This document shows, one piece after another, positions 43,414 through 46,666 of a DNA stretch of 46,666 nucleotides; the first letter of the stretch is position 1; the number at the start of each line of letters is the position of its first letter. Origin of the DNA: Gemmatimonadota bacterium. Lineage in GTDB: Bacteria; Gemmatimonadota; Gemmatimonadetes; Longimicrobiales; Gaopeijiaceae. The DNA is taken from the NCBI GenBank assembly GCA_022340865.1, contig JAJDNC010000165.1:1-46666 (forward strand), in the 5' to 3' direction. Made by a program: the position numbers and the translations under genes. The notes beneath the pieces are model-generated. The model was not told where the DNA came from. It searched no databases and saw nothing but the letters and a program-made list of their open reading frames with translations.

Positions 43414-43617
43414 ATGAGCACGCTCGTCACGTCCCTCGCCCTGATCCAGCAGTCCAAGAGCACACAGCCGTCGAACTTCTCCCTGAAGATGATCCTCGCG
43501 AACGTGCCTCACGATCCCGCATCCATCGTCGCCCTGGTGCTGTGCGTGGGGGTGGTCGCGGTCGTGCTGTGGGCCGGCCACCGGAAGCCCAAGGACGAAT
43601 CGCCCGAGGGACAGTAG
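43414..43617 (+). CDS. Small single-helix membrane protein
   Basis: A 67-residue protein with AAGGAG 10 bases before ATG 43414. One hydrophobic helix at about residues 36-54 (PASIVALVLCVGVVAVVLW) separates an N-terminal part rich in Ser, Leu and Lys from a charged tail (AGHRKPKDESPEGQ). No family is recognised. Its length, helix and ribosome site make it a likely real small protein. It lies 64 bases after the exported-protein gene and is convergent with the ADOP permease. Confidence 0.65.
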   Translation: MSTLVTSLALIQQSKSTQPSNFSLKMILANVPHDPASIVALVLCVGVVAVVLWAGHRKPKDESPEGQ

Positions 43618-43715
43618 GGGGAGGCAGGGCCCGTCGATCGCGGTGACGGATCCCCCGACGTGACGCCTGGCGCCGGCCGGTCCTCTACCGTTTGGACGTT
43701 GGCGCCCGGCCCGTT

Positions 43716-46460
43716 TCAGTCGGTGCGGATCGCGTCCATGGGATCGATGCGCGTGGCCCGGCGGGCGGGGGAGAGGGAGGCCAGCGCGGTGACCGCCAGC
43801 AAGACGAGGCACGCTCCCGCCAGGGCCCACGGGTCGCCGGGGCGCACGCCGTAGAGGAGCGTCGCCACCAAGCGGCGGAGCAAGAGGGCCCCGGCGAGCC
43901 CGAGAGCCACCCCCACCGCGGCGAGGCGCAGGCCCAGCCCCAGCACGCCGGCCGCCACGCGGCCGCGCCCGGCGCCCAGGGCCATGCGGACGCCGATCTC
44001 GCGGGTCCTTCTCGTGACGAAGAACGACACGACGCCATAGAGACCGGCGGCGGCCAGCAGGAGGGCCAGGGCACCGAAGAGGCCTACCAGGACCGCGCTC
44101 ACGCGATACCGGGCCGTGACCTCGTCGAACACCGAGGCGAGGGTGGTCACCGATCCGAAGGCCAGCGTCGGATCGATCTCCCGGAGCGCCGCCTCGGCGG
44201 CGGGTGCCACGTCGGCCGCGGGGCCGGAGGTCCGCACGAGGAAGTGGACGTCCGGCTGATAGACCTGGAGGACCGACGTATAGGCCTGCGTGGCGGGCTG
44301 CTCTCCGAGCTCGTAGTACGTCGCGTCGCGGACCACGCCGACCACTGTGTACCCGGTGTCACCGATGCCGTCGAGTGTCTTGCCAACGGGGTCCTGGCCG
44401 GGCCAGAAGAGCCGGGCGAGGGTCTGGTTCACCACTACGGCGGGCGCGGTGCCGGCGGCGTCCTCGGGACCCAGCGCCCGGCCGCGGACGACGGGTATGC
44501 CCATGAGCCGGAAGTACCCCGCCGCCACGGTGTTGCGTCCCACCACGACGGTGCTGTCGCCGGCCGGGGTCGCCGCGCCAGGCGGTGGCGTGACGTCGTT
44601 GGACCAGTCGCCCTGGAACGGGATCATCTCCGTGGTCGCCGCCGCGGTCACGCCCGGAAGGGCACGCAGTCGCTGGAGGGCACGGGGGATGAACGCGAGG
44701 GCCTCGTCGGTTGAGTAACCGCGGGTGCGCAGGTCGACACCCAGGGCCAGCGTATGGTCCGTGCGGAAGCCGATATCCTGCGTGCGTGCGCTCCAGAAGC
44801 TCCGGGCGAACAGCATCGCACCGGCCACGAGCACCAGGGAGAGGGCGACCTGGCCAACGACCAGGACGTCGCGCCCTCGACCGCGGCCACCCACCACACG
44901 GGTGCCGTCCACGGACGCGGCCACGTCGGATCGCGCCACATGCACGGCGGGCACGAGACCGGCGAGGAGAGCCGTGAGCAGCGTGAGGACCAGGGCCGCC
45001 AGCAGGACACGTGGCTCCGGTGTGAACGTGTCCACGAAGCTGTAGGGGAGGAGCGAGCCGGCGGCGTTGGAGAGGGCATAGGCGCAGGCCACGCCCGCGG
45101 CGCCGCCGGCCAGGGCGAGAACCAGGCTCTCGGCGAGGAGCTGGCGAACGAGCCTGCCTCGGCCGGCGCCCACCGCCACCCGGATCCCCATCTCCCGGCT
45201 CCGGGTCGTGGCACGGGAGAGGAGGAGCACGGCGACGTTGGCCACGGCGATGAGGAGAACCAGGGCCACCGCGCCCAGAAGCATGCGGCTCAACGCGGTG
45301 AGGCTCGCGGCGAAGCTCGGGTTGTACAGATACTGGCGCGACACCAGAACGCCCTCGCCCTCGGGCTTGCCCTCGTAGGCGTTCGCGTCGGAGAGGGCGC
45401 TGAGGTTGGCCTGCGCCGCCTGGAATGTGACGCCGGGGGCGAGGCGCCCCACCACGGACAGCCAGCTCATCCGGTTGTGGGGCATGCGCGTCCACCAGCT
45501 CTCGGTGGGCAGACGCGCGAGGGTCCCGAACATCGCCAGCGGGAGCCACAGGTCGGGAGCTCGTTCCGTGGGACTCAGGCCCGAGAACCCCTCGGGTGCG
45601 ACCCCCACCACGGTGAAGCGGCGCCCGTTGAGGAGGACCGTGCGACCCAGGATACGAGGCTCGGCGCCGAAGGCGCGGCGCCAGAGCCCATAGGAAAGCA
45701 CCGCGACGGGATGCGTGCCGGGATCCCGGTTCTCGTCGGGCACGAAGCCGCGGCCGAGGGCCATGGACGTGCCGAGGACGTGGAAGTAGTTGTCGGAGAC
45801 GAACCCCGTCCGGACCTGCCCGACGGCCGCAGCGTCGGTGGAGAGCACGACCGACCGGGCACCTCCCCACGCGGCCAGACCGGACAGGGTGGAGACGTGG
45901 TCCCGGTAGTACTCGTAGTCCGGGTTGCCCAGCGAGCCGCCGCCCTGGCCGGGGGCCCAAGAGCGCCATATGCGCACCAATCGATCGGGCTGCGCGACGT
46001 CGGATGGGTGCCAGAAGAAGATGCGGTTAACCAGCGTGAGCACGGTGGTGGGCGCGCCGATGCCCAGGGCCAGGACGAGCACGGCGGTGAGGGCGAATCC
46101 AGGTTTGCGAGCCAGGGTCCTCACGGCGAAGCGCATGTCCTGCAGCACGTCGCGTCCCCATCTTCCCCGCCGCCCTCCTCGTCCGCTCGGTATCTGCGGG
46201 TGGTCCGCCGTGGCTCGGCCGATCTCCCCGGCACCCGTGGACGGGGCGGGGGAGGGTCGCGCGCCGCCGCTCAGGCGCCACACCAGCAGCGCTCCGAGCT
46301 CCCGCCACAGGTGGCGTCGGGCGGGTCCCCGGCCCAGTCGAGCCTCGCGTTCGCGGAGCGAGGCCTCGAGGTCCCCCAGGATGTCCTCCCGACGTCCGCG
46401 GGGAAGGACTCGACCCAGGAGCCAGACCAGGGGCCGGGGCAGCCCCGCCTGTGGGCTCAC
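43716..46460 (-). CDS. ADOP-type MacB/FtsX permease
   Basis: A 914-residue membrane protein with the two-half architecture of acidobacterial duplicated orphan permeases. A soluble prefix (REDILGDLEASLRERE) leads to a first helix and MacB periplasmic domain (MRFAVRTLARKPGFALTAVL, LALGIGAPTTVLTLVNRIFF), then an FtsX-like three-helix domain (ALVLLIAVANVAVLLLSRAT, REMGIRVAVGAGRGRLVRQLL). A second MacB-FtsX half ends with REIGVRMALGAGRG and SPARRATRIDPMDAIRTD. No ATPase is near, which fits orphan permeases. The start GTG 46460 overlaps the padR stop as GTGA. A regulatory partnership with PadR is likely, but its transported substrate is unknown. Confidence 0.93.
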   Translation of the reverse strand: MSPQAGLPRPLVWLLGRVLPRGRREDILGDLEASLREREARLGRGPARRHLWRELGALLVWRLSGGARPSPAPSTGAGEIGRATADHPQIPSGRGGRRGRWGRDVLQDMRFAVRTLARKPGFALTAVLVLALGIGAPTTVLTLVNRIFFWHPSDVAQPDRLVRIWRSWAPGQGGGSLGNPDYEYYRDHVSTLSGLAAWGGARSVVLSTDAAAVGQVRTGFVSDNYFHVLGTSMALGRGFVPDENRDPGTHPVAVLSYGLWRRAFGAEPRILGRTVLLNGRRFTVVGVAPEGFSGLSPTERAPDLWLPLAMFGTLARLPTESWWTRMPHNRMSWLSVVGRLAPGVTFQAAQANLSALSDANAYEGKPEGEGVLVSRQYLYNPSFAASLTALSRMLLGAVALVLLIAVANVAVLLLSRATTRSREMGIRVAVGAGRGRLVRQLLAESLVLALAGGAAGVACAYALSNAAGSLLPYSFVDTFTPEPRVLLAALVLTLLTALLAGLVPAVHVARSDVAASVDGTRVVGGRGRGRDVLVVGQVALSLVLVAGAMLFARSFWSARTQDIGFRTDHTLALGVDLRTRGYSTDEALAFIPRALQRLRALPGVTAAATTEMIPFQGDWSNDVTPPPGAATPAGDSTVVVGRNTVAAGYFRLMGIPVVRGRALGPEDAAGTAPAVVVNQTLARLFWPGQDPVGKTLDGIGDTGYTVVGVVRDATYYELGEQPATQAYTSVLQVYQPDVHFLVRTSGPAADVAPAAEAALREIDPTLAFGSVTTLASVFDEVTARYRVSAVLVGLFGALALLLAAAGLYGVVSFFVTRRTREIGVRMALGAGRGRVAAGVLGLGLRLAAVGVALGLAGALLLRRLVATLLYGVRPGDPWALAGACLVLLAVTALASLSPARRATRIDPMDAIRTD

Positions 46461-46666
46461 GACCGCGCGGCCCCCTCGGCCGACCACAGGAGCTCGCGAA
46501 TCCGTCGGCTCTCCCGCAGCGCCTTCTCTCCTTGTGGTGTCACCGCGTAGTGGCGCTTCGCGCGGCCTCCGCGCGTCGCGGTGGGCTCGCCCAGCCAGGA
46601 GTCGGCGAGGCCCTTCCGCTGGGCGCGGTCCAGCGCCGCGTAGATGGCGCCCAGGGTCACCTCCCG
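46457..46666 (-). CDS. PadR-family transcriptional regulator, 5'-truncated by the window end
   Basis: The frame enters from the right edge and ends in TGA overlapping the permease start. The visible 69 residues contain the second half of the winged helix: EVTLGAIYAALDRAQRKGLA, then SWLGEPTATRGGRAKRHYAV (the wing with GGRAKRxY) and TPQGEKALRESRRIRELL. This is the ADOP-associated PadR subgroup. PadR proteins usually repress their neighbouring gene until a ligand binds. The missing N-terminus prevents identification of the recognition helix start. Confidence 0.9.
   Translation of the reverse strand, partial: REVTLGAIYAALDRAQRKGLADSWLGEPTATRGGRAKRHYAVTPQGEKALRESRRIRELLWSAEGAARS

Overview
This is a strongly G+C-rich bacterial window with densely packed genes. 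It contains protein-coding genes only: I see no rRNA, tRNA, CRISPR array, integrase or insertion sequence. The gene content suggests an uncultured member of the Gemmatimonadota or a relative. The clues are an ADOP-type MacB/FtsX permease coupled to a PadR regulator (right end) plus a decayed second copy, a GldA/GldFG-like ABC operon with a DUF4340 protein, a DUF4837 lipoprotein, a short THX ribosomal protein, and many exported proteins of unknown function. The phylum is an inference from gene content, not a database result.

Left part (1-12 kb): the end of a VOC protein, then a run of plus-strand genes (small membrane proteins, a second VOC-like protein, a HAD hydrolase, an M50-type membrane protease, a P-type-ATPase-like HAD protein and a 53-residue membrane peptide). 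Next come minus-strand cyclophilin lipoprotein and cold-shock genes, then threonine aldolase (ltaE), a membrane methyltransferase, msrA, an orphan helix-turn-helix protein with its own promoter and terminator, a YbaK-type deacylase, a DUF72 protein and thx.

Middle (12-28 kb): a translationally coupled ABC operon (ATPase, GldF-GldG fusion, DUF4340). It meets an ALDH7-type aldehyde dehydrogenase head-on, with overlapping 3' ends. Divergent from that is a GH92 mannosidase lipoprotein. Then follow a deleted ADOP permease pseudogene with a PadR scrap, dnaE with a complete PHP metal site, a 472-bp non-coding block of inverted repeats, an Asp-box beta-propeller protein coupled to a MoaD/ThiS-like protein, and an exported protein. 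Two copies of an 85-nt repeat close this section.

Right part (28-46.7 kb): a DUF4837 lipoprotein, an M3 peptidase, a CDF cation exporter followed by an extremely acidic small protein with its own promoter and terminator, an exported two-domain sulfurtransferase, arginine decarboxylase (speA), a DUF3857/transglutaminase protein, a rhomboid protease, a YigZ-family protein, an NAD(P)-binding protein, a membrane-anchored three-repeat protein overlapping an exported partner gene, two small proteins, and the PadR/ADOP permease pair cut by the window end.

The best leads for something undescribed are the paired 85-nt repeats with their inverted end, the propeller plus ubiquitin-like pair, the acidic DW-repeat protein beside the metal exporter, the three-repeat membrane protein, and the structured terminator-bearing gap before the ABC operon. 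No defence system or prophage was recognised.
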